Of a stretch of 64,000 bases of DNA, positions 9,123-17,562 are shown in pieces. A model generated the notes under the pieces. The model was not told the origin of the DNA. It saw nothing but the letters and a program-made list of their open reading frames with translations, and did not search any database. The stretch is from contig CP123444.1 of the NCBI GenBank assembly GCA_029866965.1, positions 2,025,501 to 2,089,500 of the forward strand. Direction: 5' to 3'. The stretch is from Flavobacteriaceae bacterium YJPT1-3. GTDB lineage: Bacteria > Bacteroidota > Bacteroidia > Flavobacteriales > Flavobacteriaceae. The position numbers were made by a program, and so were the translations under genes. Position 1 is the stretch's first letter. Each line of letters begins with the position of its first letter.

Positions 9123-10649
9123 ATGAGAGTTCTAGTGCTGTTTTTATGTTTGGGTGTATGTGTTCATGGGCTGATCGCTGCTCAGGAGAGTCGGACCTCC
9201 CTGATCCCCCTTCCTCAATCTGTGGAGTATGGCTCGGGTTCTTTCGAGTTGCCAGAAACCTTATCGGTGTACATCCAAGATTTCGATACGGAAACGCTGG
9301 AGGCGGCTATGCTGTTGGAGATCCCGTTTATCGAGAAGCTGCAGCTGGTAAATAAAGAGGAGGCACGTTTGCACCTGATCAAGTCGACGTCAACCTCTTT
9401 TTTAGAGGCTCCTGAGCGTTATTCTTTATTGGTGACTTCCAGAAGGATTACCATCAAAAGCGCTTCGGCTACCGGAGTGTTTTATGGGATGCAAACCTTT
9501 AGGCAATTGTGCGCTTTCGCGAAAGCGAGCCAAAGAAAGGCACAGCCTTCGCAAACGCCAAATGGTGATTCCTCCTCTTTCGTACACAGCATACCTGAAA
9601 TTTACATTGATGACCAACCTCGATATCCCTGGAGGGGGAGTATGCTCGATCTGGCTCGCCGCTTTATGGATGTGGCCTATATCAAGAAGCATATCGACCG
9701 TATGTCGACTTACAAGCTGAACCGATTGCATTTGCATCTGACCGATGATCAGGGCTGGCGTATCGAAATGAAGAATTATCCACGGTTGACCTCAGTGGGG
9801 AGTAAAAGCGCGGTAGGTGATGGCAAGGAAGGGTTTCTCACGCAAGAAGAATATAAAGAACTACAGCAGTATGCGCTGCAACGCGGTATTATGATCATTC
9901 CCGAGATCGATATGCCCGGTCATATCTATGCGGCTCTGCGGGCCTATCCGGAGTTGCTGAATTGTGAGGATACCAGTAATATCGATCCAAAAAGAGCCCT
10001 GCCTCCTAATCCCTACCGGGGGATGCGGGTAGGTTGGAGTAAATTTTGCCTGGCCCGTCCGGAAACCTACGAATTCGTGGAAACGGTAATCAATGAGCTG
10101 AGTGCCATCACCCAAGGTCCCTATATTCACATCGGGGGTGATGAAATTGAAGATGAGCGTTATACAGAATTTATTAAGCGGGCCGAGCGTATGGTCAGCA
10201 ACACCGGTAAGACCATGATTGGTTGGGAGGAGATCGCTAAAGCGGAATTGGAACAAGAGACGGTCGTTCAGTTATGGCGGGGTGATGTTACCATCCAACC
10301 TGCACAACCGCAGATCTATAGCTTGTGCAAACACCTCTATCTAGACCATGCCAATTATCCCGGAGAAGCCCGAACTAACAATTGGTGTAAACCGGACGGC
10401 GTACACCTAAGCGATGTTTACGCTATGGATCTTGCCGAAGGTAAGTCCATTCTAGGAATAGAAGCCCCACTATGGACGGAGTTTGTCGATCAGGGCGCTA
10501 AGGCCGATCGTATGCTCTGGCCACGATTGATCGCCGTAGCAGAACGAGCCTGGACTCCCGAGCAGGATTGCCTCTTCGTTGAGTTTCGAAGACGTTTAAA
10601 CGCCCAGGAGATCTATTTTCCGTTGAGTTTGGAGTTGTCGAAAGAATAG
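9123..10649 (+). CDS. GH20 beta-N-acetylhexosaminidase
   Basis: Family 20 glycoside hydrolase removing terminal beta-linked N-acetylglucosamine or N-acetylgalactosamine, exported. Seen: the GH20 N-terminal domain (IPLPQSVEYGSG), the barrel motif LHLTDDQGWRIEMKNYPRLT, and the catalytic pair in HIGGDEIEDE (Asp340-Glu341). ATG 9123 is chosen because a signal peptide begins there (MRVLVLFLC, ending IAAQ); an in-frame ATG at 9063 would add 20 polar residues ahead of it. The iterated palindrome at 9515 encodes AFAKA at the start of a low-complexity Ser/Gln-rich linker that looks inserted between the two domains. It stands alone between divergent and convergent neighbours. Confidence 0.9.
   Translation: MRVLVLFLCLGVCVHGLIAAQESRTSLIPLPQSVEYGSGSFELPETLSVYIQDFDTETLEAAMLLEIPFIEKLQLVNKEEARLHLIKSTSTSFLEAPERYSLLVTSRRITIKSASATGVFYGMQTFRQLCAFAKASQRKAQPSQTPNGDSSSFVHSIPEIYIDDQPRYPWRGSMLDLARRFMDVAYIKKHIDRMSTYKLNRLHLHLTDDQGWRIEMKNYPRLTSVGSKSAVGDGKEGFLTQEEYKELQQYALQRGIMIIPEIDMPGHIYAALRAYPELLNCEDTSNIDPKRALPPNPYRGMRVGWSKFCLARPETYEFVETVINELSAITQGPYIHIGGDEIEDERYTEFIKRAERMVSNTGKTMIGWEEIAKAELEQETVVQLWRGDVTIQPAQPQIYSLCKHLYLDHANYPGEARTNNWCKPDGVHLSDVYAMDLAEGKSILGIEAPLWTEFVDQGAKADRMLWPRLIAVAERAWTPEQDCLFVEFRRRLNAQEIYFPLSLELSKE
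9513..9526. repeat. Iterated palindrome GCTTTCGCGAAAGC
   Basis: Exact 14-mer in the GH20 gene at the edge of a low-complexity linker, read as AFAKA. Confidence 0.95.
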
Positions 10650-10684
10650 TGTTCTGTGAGAGACTCTTCGGATGGACTATGATC

Positions 10685-11734
10685 TCAGGATTCTTTAAGC
10701 GATTTCATGTCGATCACAAAGCGGTATTTCACGTCTGAATCGACCACGCGACTAAACGCATTATTAATGTCTTGCATATCGATCATTTCGATATCCGCAG
10801 TGACTCCGTGCTCTCCGCAGAAGTCCAACATTTCCTGAGTTTCTTTAATACCCCCAATCATGGATCCGGCTACACGTTTACGTCCCATGATCAAATTGCC
10901 CCCGTGCATGGGTTCTAATGGCTCAATGGCTCCAACAAATACCATCGTTCCATCCCGTTTTAAAAGATTGAGATAGGGATTGTAATCGTGTCCTACCGGG
11001 ATGGTATTCAGTAAAAAGTCGAAGCTGCCTTGATGTTCTTTCATCTGGTCTTCATCCTTGGAAATAAGCACTTCGTCAGCGCCCAGATCTTTGGCATCTT
11101 CACTTTTGGAAGGAGAGGTGGTGATCATCACCGTGTGGGCTCCCAGGGCATGTGCAAATTTTACACCCATATGTCCGAGTCCACCTAAACCAATGACACC
11201 CACTTTATCACCTTCACCGACATTCCAGGTGCTTAATGGTGACCAGGTCGTGATCCCGGCACAGAGAAGTGGAGCGGCCGCTGCTGCATCAATGGATTCC
11301 GGAACGCGCAGAACGAATTTCTTATTGACCACAATGGTTTCACTGTATCCACCAAAAGTGTGACCATCCATATGCTTGTTTTTGCTGTTGTAGGTCAGGG
11401 TCGCCCCGTTTTCGCAGTATTGTTCCAAATCTTCATCACACGCACCGCAGCTCTGGCAGGAATCGACCATACAGCCAACACCTACGAGATCTCCAACTGA
11501 AAAATCACTCACCTGCTCGCCCACTTCCGTTACTTTACCAATGATCTCATGACCTGGGACTACGGGATATTTCGAATTTTTCCAATCATTTCTGACTGTA
11601 TGAATGTCGCTGTGGCAGACGCCACAATACAGAATTTCTATAGCTACATCATCAGCCGTGGGAGATCGCCGTTCAATAGTAAAGGGTTCAAGATCGGCTT
11701 CTTTATCGTGGGCAGCGTAGGCTTTGGTACTCAT
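10685..11734 (-). CDS. Zinc-dependent NAD(P) alcohol dehydrogenase, YahK/cinnamyl-alcohol type
   Basis: A 349-aa medium-chain dehydrogenase oxidising alcohols or reducing aldehydes. The catalytic zinc ligands are in CGVCHSDIH (Cys37) and PGHE; the structural zinc site is the four-Cys lobe around CQSCGACDEDLEQYC; the Rossmann motif is GVIGLGGLGHMG. Length and motifs fit the YahK/AdhC subgroup, usually NADPH-preferring. It is monocistronic and convergent with the hexosaminidase gene. A terminator lies upstream at 11785-11817, separating it from the small reading frame beyond. Confidence 0.9.
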   Translation of the reverse strand: MSTKAYAAHDKEADLEPFTIERRSPTADDVAIEILYCGVCHSDIHTVRNDWKNSKYPVVPGHEIIGKVTEVGEQVSDFSVGDLVGVGCMVDSCQSCGACDEDLEQYCENGATLTYNSKNKHMDGHTFGGYSETIVVNKKFVLRVPESIDAAAAAPLLCAGITTWSPLSTWNVGEGDKVGVIGLGGLGHMGVKFAHALGAHTVMITTSPSKSEDAKDLGADEVLISKDEDQMKEHQGSFDFLLNTIPVGHDYNPYLNLLKRDGTMVFVGAIEPLEPMHGGNLIMGRKRVAGSMIGGIKETQEMLDFCGEHGVTADIEMIDMQDINNAFSRVVDSDVKYRFVIDMKSLKES

Positions 11735-11784
11735 GTTTGGATTTTTTTTAGTTAATAGTGAATGAAATTACTCGATGGTCTTCA

Positions 11785-11817
11785 ATAAAAAAGAGCGCTA
11801 AGATTTATTTAACGCTC
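11785..11817 (-). terminator. Rho-independent terminator on the - strand
   Basis: Read on the - strand, a 9-bp stem (GAGCGTTAA with TTAGCGCTC, one G-U pair) around a 7-base loop is followed by six T residues. It lies just downstream of the small frame 11842-12000, which implies that the frame is transcribed. Confidence 0.65.
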
Positions 11818-11841
11818 ATTTATAATTAAGTGCCATTATCG

Positions 11842-12000
11842 TTAAAAAAGATTGGGTTTTTGCCAGCGATCCTTTCGCGAAAGCAGGTGCAATTGATCAC
11901 TAAGTTTTTTCAGGCGATGGCGTTTGCGTTTTTCTTTCATACTGCTGCGCCTGGTGAACAGTTTGGTGATGGCATAGAGTGGATTAAAGGTAGTAGACAT
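11842..12000 (-). CDS. Small basic protein, 52 aa, uncharacterised
   Basis: A 52-codon frame from ATG 12000 (a longer frame from 12039 adds 13 unlikely residues). The product is very basic (KEKRKRHRLKKL) and contains LSRK encoded by the iterated palindrome at 11873. A rho-independent terminator sits 24 bp past its stop on the same strand, supporting a real transcript. It could be a small nucleic-acid-binding protein, or a small RNA that happens to have an open frame. No family recognised. Confidence 0.4.
   Translation of the reverse strand: MSTTFNPLYAITKLFTRRSSMKEKRKRHRLKKLSDQLHLLSRKDRWQKPNLF
11871..11884. repeat. Iterated palindrome, 13 of 14 positions
   Basis: In the small basic - strand frame, read as LSRK. 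Confidence 0.9.
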
Positions 12001-12276
12001 GATGACAAAAAATTTGAAGCATGTCAAGGGGTAACACACTGATGATTAGTACATAACTAAGATAACTGATTTTAAAAATAATGTAAATCGCAATCCGATT
12101 TTATCGTAACGCTATTAAGATTGGCACAAAAAAGAACAAAAGCGATCAAAACGGGTAAAAAACCCGATTGAGGTATTGTGTGTCCCGATTATGGTCTTAT
12201 TTTTACAATCAGCCAACCCCTAATCATAAATTAAACTTCAAGTTTCACCTTACGACCAGAGAGTTATACCAACTGC

Positions 12277-13728
12277 ATGATTGAGATTAATGTGGATAGT
12301 GCTATGGAAATGCTGCGTGCACTATCTGTAAACTGGGGCGGCGAATTTACGGAGGGTAAGGGAATATCTCGAATTGACCTGGACAATGAAACCGGGAAAG
12401 GCCGGGTGATTTCTTACGATGTCTTACCCGGGCTTTCAGTAATTACTTACAACATTCGATTTCACAGAGATGTTCACATCACCAAAGACGAGCGGGTGAT
12501 GAATCCTATTTATTTTTTGTTTTGTCTGGATGGGCACTTCTATCACAAGTATAGCGACGAGGCTCAGAAGCGCAAAGTTGCGAAAATGCAAAATGTGATT
12601 CTGGCAAGCTCGGCCACCAAAAAGAATGTAGCCACCTTACCGGCCGATGTGGACCTTAAGATCTCGGTATTGATCGTGATGCGCGATCGCCTGGAACTCA
12701 GTGATACGGCCGATGATAAGGATTATTTACTGCATACAACCATCGATAATCTTTACGAGCAGTTCAATAGCGACGCTTCCTACAAATATTTTGGGGAGAT
12801 CAATTTGTCTACAGCCCATCATTCTAGAGCGTTGATCAAAAGCAAGCGCACCGATGTGGTGGGACGCTTACAAATGAAGGCAGCTGTGCTCAATACCCTG
12901 GCTTCCCAATTGGAAGGACATGATAAGCATCGGGACGGAGATCATAAGATGCCTGATCTGACCACGGAAGAATTGGACCGTATCGTACATCTTGGCGATT
13001 ATATTGCCGAGAACATTTCCAAGCGATTGACCATTGCTGATCTGGTGAAAGTGACCGGCTTGTCCTCCAAAAAATTGCAAACCGGTACGCGTTATCTGTA
13101 TGGAGAAACGGTCAACCACTTCATCAAGAACGTTAAATTAGAATATGCCAAAGACCTCATGCTAACTTCTCAGCTGAGTATATCGGAGATCACCTATGAA
13201 GTAGGCATCAGCAGTAAAAGCTATTTCTCCAAGATTTTTAAGGAGCGTTTTGGCATGCTACCCAAAGACTTTTATCAATCAGAAGAAACCGCGAATGCGT
13301 TATTTGAATTGACCTATCGATCCACCATGAGTTCGGGTACCGGAGATCGCGACATTAAAGACATATTAGAGACCTCACGCACCAATAATGAAAAGCATGA
13401 TATTACAGGATGCCTGGTTTGCTATCAAAATGCCTTCTTTCAGATTCTGGAAGGACCCAAGGAAGCGGTTTTGGAATTGTATGCAGCGATCGAGGAAGAT
13501 CCCCGGCATTATGATGTAGAGTTATTGTGGAAGGGTGTTAAGGTAGATCGGCAATTTGAACATTGGAGGTTGGCATTTGTTTCTGAAGAAGGCAAGTTCC
13601 AGGTAGCTGTTGACGGGCGCATCAAGCATATCGATATTGAAAAGCTGGTGTCCAATATGCACGAGCCCTCCATTCTTTCTGATCTGCTTTGGAAACGTAT
13701 CCGCAATATTCTCAAGGTCGCTTCTTAA
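12277..13728 (+). CDS. AraC-type transcription factor fused to a C-terminal BLUF blue-light sensor
   Basis: A 483-aa soluble regulator. Residues ~1-230 are an effector-like region of unknown fold. Residues ~240-335 form an AraC/XylS double helix-turn-helix (LTIADLVKVTGLSSKKLQ, then ISEITYEVGISSKSYFSKIF). Residues ~343-440 are a BLUF flavin photoreceptor domain: Tyr347, Asn371, Gln389 and Trp430 match AppA Tyr21, Asn45, Gln63 and Trp104 with identical spacing; the AppA Met106 position is Leu432. All residues of the flavin hydrogen-bond network are therefore present. Expected action: FAD-dependent blue-light control of DNA binding. It is monocistronic, divergent from the small gene at 11842-12000, and targets are unknown. 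Confidence 0.9.
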   Translation: MIEINVDSAMEMLRALSVNWGGEFTEGKGISRIDLDNETGKGRVISYDVLPGLSVITYNIRFHRDVHITKDERVMNPIYFLFCLDGHFYHKYSDEAQKRKVAKMQNVILASSATKKNVATLPADVDLKISVLIVMRDRLELSDTADDKDYLLHTTIDNLYEQFNSDASYKYFGEINLSTAHHSRALIKSKRTDVVGRLQMKAAVLNTLASQLEGHDKHRDGDHKMPDLTTEELDRIVHLGDYIAENISKRLTIADLVKVTGLSSKKLQTGTRYLYGETVNHFIKNVKLEYAKDLMLTSQLSISEITYEVGISSKSYFSKIFKERFGMLPKDFYQSEETANALFELTYRSTMSSGTGDRDIKDILETSRTNNEKHDITGCLVCYQNAFFQILEGPKEAVLELYAAIEEDPRHYDVELLWKGVKVDRQFEHWRLAFVSEEGKFQVAVDGRIKHIDIEKLVSNMHEPSILSDLLWKRIRNILKVAS

Positions 13729-13968
13729 GTCGCAGAACGTCGGATTCAATTGAAGGCAGGCCCTCCCAAATCCTAGATCCTTTATTGGGCTCCAGCCATT
13801 GAAGCATGTGTATACAGTCCACAGAGCTAAAGTCGGTGCCTGGGAATAATGCTGCGGTCTTCACCAGATAAATCACCATTTCGTTATCCTCTGAAATCTG
13901 CCTGGCAAAAGAATTTATCGTTCTTTTATTATTTAGAATGAGTATGAATAATTAGTTTTGTCCTCCAT
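13712..13968 (-). pseudogene. Possible broken small gene of unknown family
   Basis: From ATG 13879 an open 55-codon - strand frame runs to TGA 13712-13714, overlapping the end of the AraC-BLUF gene. It has protein-like composition (MVIYLVKTAALFPG...). The same frame stays protein-like for 14 codons upstream of any ATG (INSFARQISEDNE). A further ATG at 13968 begins a matching segment ending in one TAA and one frame slip. This suggests a decayed ~85-aa gene, but the AT-rich start could be chance. The intact 55-codon version is the alternative. Confidence 0.3.
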
Positions 13969-13987
13969 TTTAAAGTAGAAGAATACC

Positions 13988-14503
13988 ATGGCGAACGCAC
14001 GCGAACGCAGTTTGAAGATGAGATTGATTCACCGTTACCTGGGCTTTTTCCTGAGCGGAATCATGCTGGTGTACGCCCTCAGCGGCATCATGCTTATTTT
14101 TCGGGATACAGATACCTTTAAAAGAGAAGTGCTGATTGAAAAGTCGGTGGCTCCTCAATTGGAACCGAACAAGATCGGCCCGGCCATCGGTTTGCGCAAT
14201 CTTAAGATCAGCGAAGAGAAAGCAGGCATCTTCTACTTTAGGCAGGGCACCTACAATTCGACCACAGGTAAAGCGCAATACACCAAAATGCAACTCCCTT
14301 ACGTCCTCGATAAGCTGGCCCACTTCCACAAGGCCAAAACAGGAGATCCTCTGTTTTTCCTCAATATCTTTTTTGGATTGGGCTTGTTGTTTTTCGTGAT
14401 CAGTTCCTTCTGGATGTTCCTTCCGCAGACCTCTGTATTCAAAAAGGGTGTTTATTTTAGTCTGGCCGGAGTGGTGCTGGCTTTGGTGCTCCTTTTTGTG
14501 TAG
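13988..14503 (+). CDS. PepSY-associated transmembrane small protein
   Basis: A 171-aa membrane protein with helices near residues 18-38, 115-140 and 150-170. The first segment (HRYLGFFLSGIMLVYALSG) matches the PepSY_TM family start, but the protein has only a fraction of the usual ~370-500 aa and lacks duplicated PepSY domains. Such short forms are common in Bacteroidota; function unknown, sometimes associated with iron or redox traits. It lies 240 bp ahead of the molybdenum hydroxylase genes on the same strand, too far to infer an operon. Confidence 0.6.
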   Translation: MANARERSLKMRLIHRYLGFFLSGIMLVYALSGIMLIFRDTDTFKREVLIEKSVAPQLEPNKIGPAIGLRNLKISEEKAGIFYFRQGTYNSTTGKAQYTKMQLPYVLDKLAHFHKAKTGDPLFFLNIFFGLGLLFFVISSFWMFLPQTSVFKKGVYFSLAGVVLALVLLFV

Positions 14504-14742
14504 TCGTATTTTCGTATTCTTTGAAGTTTACCCACCCTGGTTTTCTGCTACGCCTGGTCAATTATCACTGAGGCTATCCGGCCTACACTGTTTTCGATGT
14601 CGCGTTTGCCGGCCCGCCTTCCGAAGTCTCTTACGGCGGACAGATAGGCAGTAAATCGATCTTGTCTTATGGATTAGAATATTCGATTTAATTCGTTACT
14701 TTTAGAGGACTTCTCAAAAAGGGGACTTTAAATCAAACGATT

Positions 14743-15210
14743 ATGGCCATATATAATTTAAAAGTAAACGGCAAAGCGGTGGAAGTGGATGCCGATGAGA
14801 CCACGCCCATGCTCTGGGTGCTACGCGATCACCTCAAGCTGGTAGGTACTAAATTTGGTTGCGGTGTTGCCCAATGTGGCGCTTGTACCATTCATGTGGA
14901 CGGTACTTCCGTACGTTCCTGCTCTTATCCCATAGCCGCTGCAGACGGCACGGAAATCACCACCATTGAAGGCCTTTCTGAAAAGGGGGATCATCCGGTA
15001 CAGAAAGCCTGGCTCGAGCACGACGTACCACAATGCGGGTATTGCCAGGCCGGACAGATCATGAGCGCTTCTGCACTTCTCAAGAACAATCCCAATCCCA
15101 CCGATCAGGATATTGACGACGCCATGAACGGTAATATTTGCCGTTGTGGAACCTACACGCGCATTAAAGCAGCGATCAAAACAGCCGCAGGGCAAGGAGA
15201 CCTAAGCTAA
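14743..15210 (+). CDS. (2Fe-2S) small subunit of a molybdenum hydroxylase (isoquinoline 1-oxidoreductase type)
   Basis: A 155-aa electron-transfer subunit of the xanthine-oxidase family. The N-terminal plant-ferredoxin-like cluster motif is [15 protein letters not shown] with a later Cys (SCSYP); the C-terminal helical cluster domain has CGYCQAGQ and ICRCGTY. There is no FAD subunit nearby, so electrons probably leave through a cytochrome or other carrier, as in two-subunit IorAB enzymes. The catalytic subunit follows after 20 bp. Confidence 0.9.
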   Translation: MAIYNLKVNGKAVEVDADETTPMLWVLRDHLKLVGTKFGCGVAQCGACTIHVDGTSVRSCSYPIAAADGTEITTIEGLSEKGDHPVQKAWLEHDVPQCGYCQAGQIMSASALLKNNPNPTDQDIDDAMNGNICRCGTYTRIKAAIKTAAGQGDLS

Positions 15211-15230
15211 ACCCATTAAAAAAAGAAAAG

Positions 15231-17486
15231 ATGACTGTAGTTAAAACAAGTATAGGTAGACGTTCCTTCATCAAGAGTGTAGGTTTGGCCGGCGGGGGAA
15301 TGGTAATTGGTTTCAGCTGGTTGTATTCCTGCAAGGAAGCTGCTGAAGAAGAACTCGCCCTTCAAATGCCGGAAGAGTGGTATGAAATGAATGGCTTCTT
15401 AAAGATTGGCGATAATGGGTTAGTGACCATCATGTCTCCAAATCCGGAGATCGGTCAAAATGTGAAAACCTCCATGCCCATGATCGTAGCCGAAGAACTC
15501 GATGTCGATTGGAGTATGGTTCTGGTAGAGCAGGCACCGCTAAATACGGATGTCTTTACTCGTCAGCTGGCCGGAGGAAGTCAGTCCATCCGTCAGGGCT
15601 GGGAATCGCTGCGTATGGCCGGAGCCACCGTTAAGCACATGCTGAAACAAGCTGCCGCAGATGCCTGGCAAGTCCCGTTTGAAGAAATTACGATAAAAGA
15701 AGGGGTCATTTCCCACGCCGCAAGTAATCAGTCCGCCGGTTTTGGAGAACTCGCAGCAGCCGCGGCTCAAGTGGAAGTTCCGGAAGAAGTTACGCTTAAA
15801 GATAAATCCGACTTTTCCATCATTGGGACCAGTCGGAAAAATGTAGACGCTAAGAAAATTGTTACGGGCCAACCGCTCTACGGCCTGGATATTCAGGAAG
15901 ATGGGATGTTGATCGCCATGCTGGTTCAACCACCGGCTTTTGGGATGCAATTGAAATCGGTAGATACGGAATCAGTGAGGAGCATGCCGGGGATACGGGA
16001 TGTATTTACCATTGACGTCTATCCGGACGACATGGAGAAGGAGTGGAGCGATGTTGCCGCGTTCTCTAAAAATGTGGTTATTCTGGGCGACTCCACCTGG
16101 CAAGTCATGCAGGCGCAAAAAGCCATTGATGTCGAGTGGGAGCTTAACCCGAAACTTACAGAGCAGATCCAGATCTTAGAGAAGGAAGCCGGTCTGGCCG
16201 ATGCCAGCGGACTTGAAAATTCTTCGGTCCATGCTTCGCTCATGGCGGCCAAAGCCTCTCAGGAAGCCAACACCGTGCGAAGAGATGGTGATCCGGAAAA
16301 AGCCTTTAAGAATGCGGCGCGGGTGATCGAACGCAGTTATACCTGTCCATTTCTGGCTCATAACTGTATGGAGCCTATGAATTTCTTTGCCGATGTTTCC
16401 AATGGGAAAGCACGGCTGGTCGGCCCGATTCAAACCCCGGAATATGCGGAGAAGAGTGTTCAAAAACGCCTGGGTCTAGATCTAAAAGATATTGATATTC
16501 AAATGACTCGTATGGGAGGTGGTTTTGGTAGACGCCTATACGGCCACTTCCTGGTGGAAGCAGCGGTCATCTCTGAAAAAGCCGGGAAACCGATCAAATT
16601 GGTGTACACCCGTGAAGACGATATGACCAACGGAGTCTATCGCCCGGCCTATCACGTCACTTATAAAGCGGCTCTCAACGAAAATAATGAATTACTCGGC
16701 TTGCACGTCAATGCCGGAGGGATTCCGGAAAGCCCGTTGTTCGCCGATCGTTTTCCGGCTGGAGCTATTGACAATTACCGAGCAGATAGCTGGGCTCTAC
16801 CCACAAGCATTTCTGTAGGGGCTTTTCGAGCACCGCGCTCCAACTTTATTGCGGGGGCGGAGCAGTCCTTCTTGGATGAGCTGGCTGAAGAAATGGGGAA
16901 AGATCCTATTGATTTCCGTTTGGAGCTCCTCGAACGCGCTCAAAATGATCCGGTGGGCGAGCGCAATGACTATGATCCGGCCCGCTATGCGGGAGTGCTG
17001 AAGAAAGTACGGGAAACCTCCAACTGGGGTAGCGAGAAAGCCGGCGTGAGTCGGGGAGTCTCTGCCTATTTCTGTCACAACTCTTACGTAGCTCAGGTGC
17101 TTGATCTGGAAATGCAGAATAACCGTCCTAAGATCAAAGAAGTCTTTTGTGCGGTAGATTGCGGTATCGTGGTCAATCCCGATGCAGCGACCAATATGGT
17201 GGAAGGAGGGACTGTAGACGGGATCGGACATGCCATGTACAGTGCCATTACCTTTAAGGATGGAAAACCGGAACAGCAGAATTACGATCGCTACCGATTG
17301 ATCAGGCACAGCGAAGCTCCTGAAAAGATTAAAGTGGACTTTATACAAAGTGATACGGATCCAACCGGATTGGGTGAACCACCATTCCCTCCGGTGATGG
17401 GTGCGGTCGCCAATGCATTATACAAAGCCACCGGCAAACGTCATTATCATCAACCCTTTATGGCTCCACCGGAATTCAAGGGATAA
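15231..17486 (+). CDS. Molybdopterin-binding catalytic subunit of xanthine-oxidase-family hydroxylase, Tat-exported
   Basis: A 751-aa large subunit that would hydroxylate an N-heterocycle or oxidise an aldehyde at a Mo-pterin-cytidine site; the substrate cannot be read from sequence. The N-terminus has a twin-arginine signal (GRRSFIKSVGLAGGG) followed by SC, compatible with Tat export. Cofactor-binding stretches include MGGGFGRRLYGHF, AFRAPRSN and, near the C-terminus, GLGEPPFPPVMGA with the conserved active-site Glu. Length and fused-half arrangement match IorB-type subunits. XdhC and MocA downstream supply sulfuration/insertion and cytidylation of the cofactor. A strong hairpin follows at 17504-17543. 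Confidence 0.9.
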   Translation: MTVVKTSIGRRSFIKSVGLAGGGMVIGFSWLYSCKEAAEEELALQMPEEWYEMNGFLKIGDNGLVTIMSPNPEIGQNVKTSMPMIVAEELDVDWSMVLVEQAPLNTDVFTRQLAGGSQSIRQGWESLRMAGATVKHMLKQAAADAWQVPFEEITIKEGVISHAASNQSAGFGELAAAAAQVEVPEEVTLKDKSDFSIIGTSRKNVDAKKIVTGQPLYGLDIQEDGMLIAMLVQPPAFGMQLKSVDTESVRSMPGIRDVFTIDVYPDDMEKEWSDVAAFSKNVVILGDSTWQVMQAQKAIDVEWELNPKLTEQIQILEKEAGLADASGLENSSVHASLMAAKASQEANTVRRDGDPEKAFKNAARVIERSYTCPFLAHNCMEPMNFFADVSNGKARLVGPIQTPEYAEKSVQKRLGLDLKDIDIQMTRMGGGFGRRLYGHFLVEAAVISEKAGKPIKLVYTREDDMTNGVYRPAYHVTYKAALNENNELLGLHVNAGGIPESPLFADRFPAGAIDNYRADSWALPTSISVGAFRAPRSNFIAGAEQSFLDELAEEMGKDPIDFRLELLERAQNDPVGERNDYDPARYAGVLKKVRETSNWGSEKAGVSRGVSAYFCHNSYVAQVLDLEMQNNRPKIKEVFCAVDCGIVVNPDAATNMVEGGTVDGIGHAMYSAITFKDGKPEQQNYDRYRLIRHSEAPEKIKVDFIQSDTDPTGLGEPPFPPVMGAVANALYKATGKRHYHQPFMAPPEFKG

Positions 17487-17503
17487 ACGAAAATGAAAAG
17501 AAT

Positions 17504-17543
17504 AAAAATCTTCTTTGAAGCATCCGCTTCAAAGAAGATTTTT
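17504..17543 (+). terminator. Perfect 18-bp hairpin after the catalytic subunit gene
   Basis: An 18-bp uninterrupted stem with a 4-base loop (ATCC), A-rich on one side and ending in TTTTT on the other, so it can terminate on both strands. It lies between the catalytic subunit stop and xdhC start (17563). Partial termination could lower expression of xdhC and mocA relative to the enzyme. Confidence 0.8.
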
Positions 17544-17562
17544 ACTATCACCGCCATACCTC

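Noticed and set aside
12152-12166. Terminator hairpin upstream of the AraC-BLUF gene
   Set aside because: Only a 5-bp stem (CGGGT/ACCCG) and no proper T-run; no gene ends there.
14504-14742. Gene between the PepSY-type protein and the 2Fe-2S subunit
   Set aside because: The short frames there show no protein-like composition or start signal; only leader or spacer sequence is supported.
16797-17348. 183-aa - strand frame opposite the molybdopterin subunit gene
   Set aside because: Antisense shadow of a well-conserved coding region.
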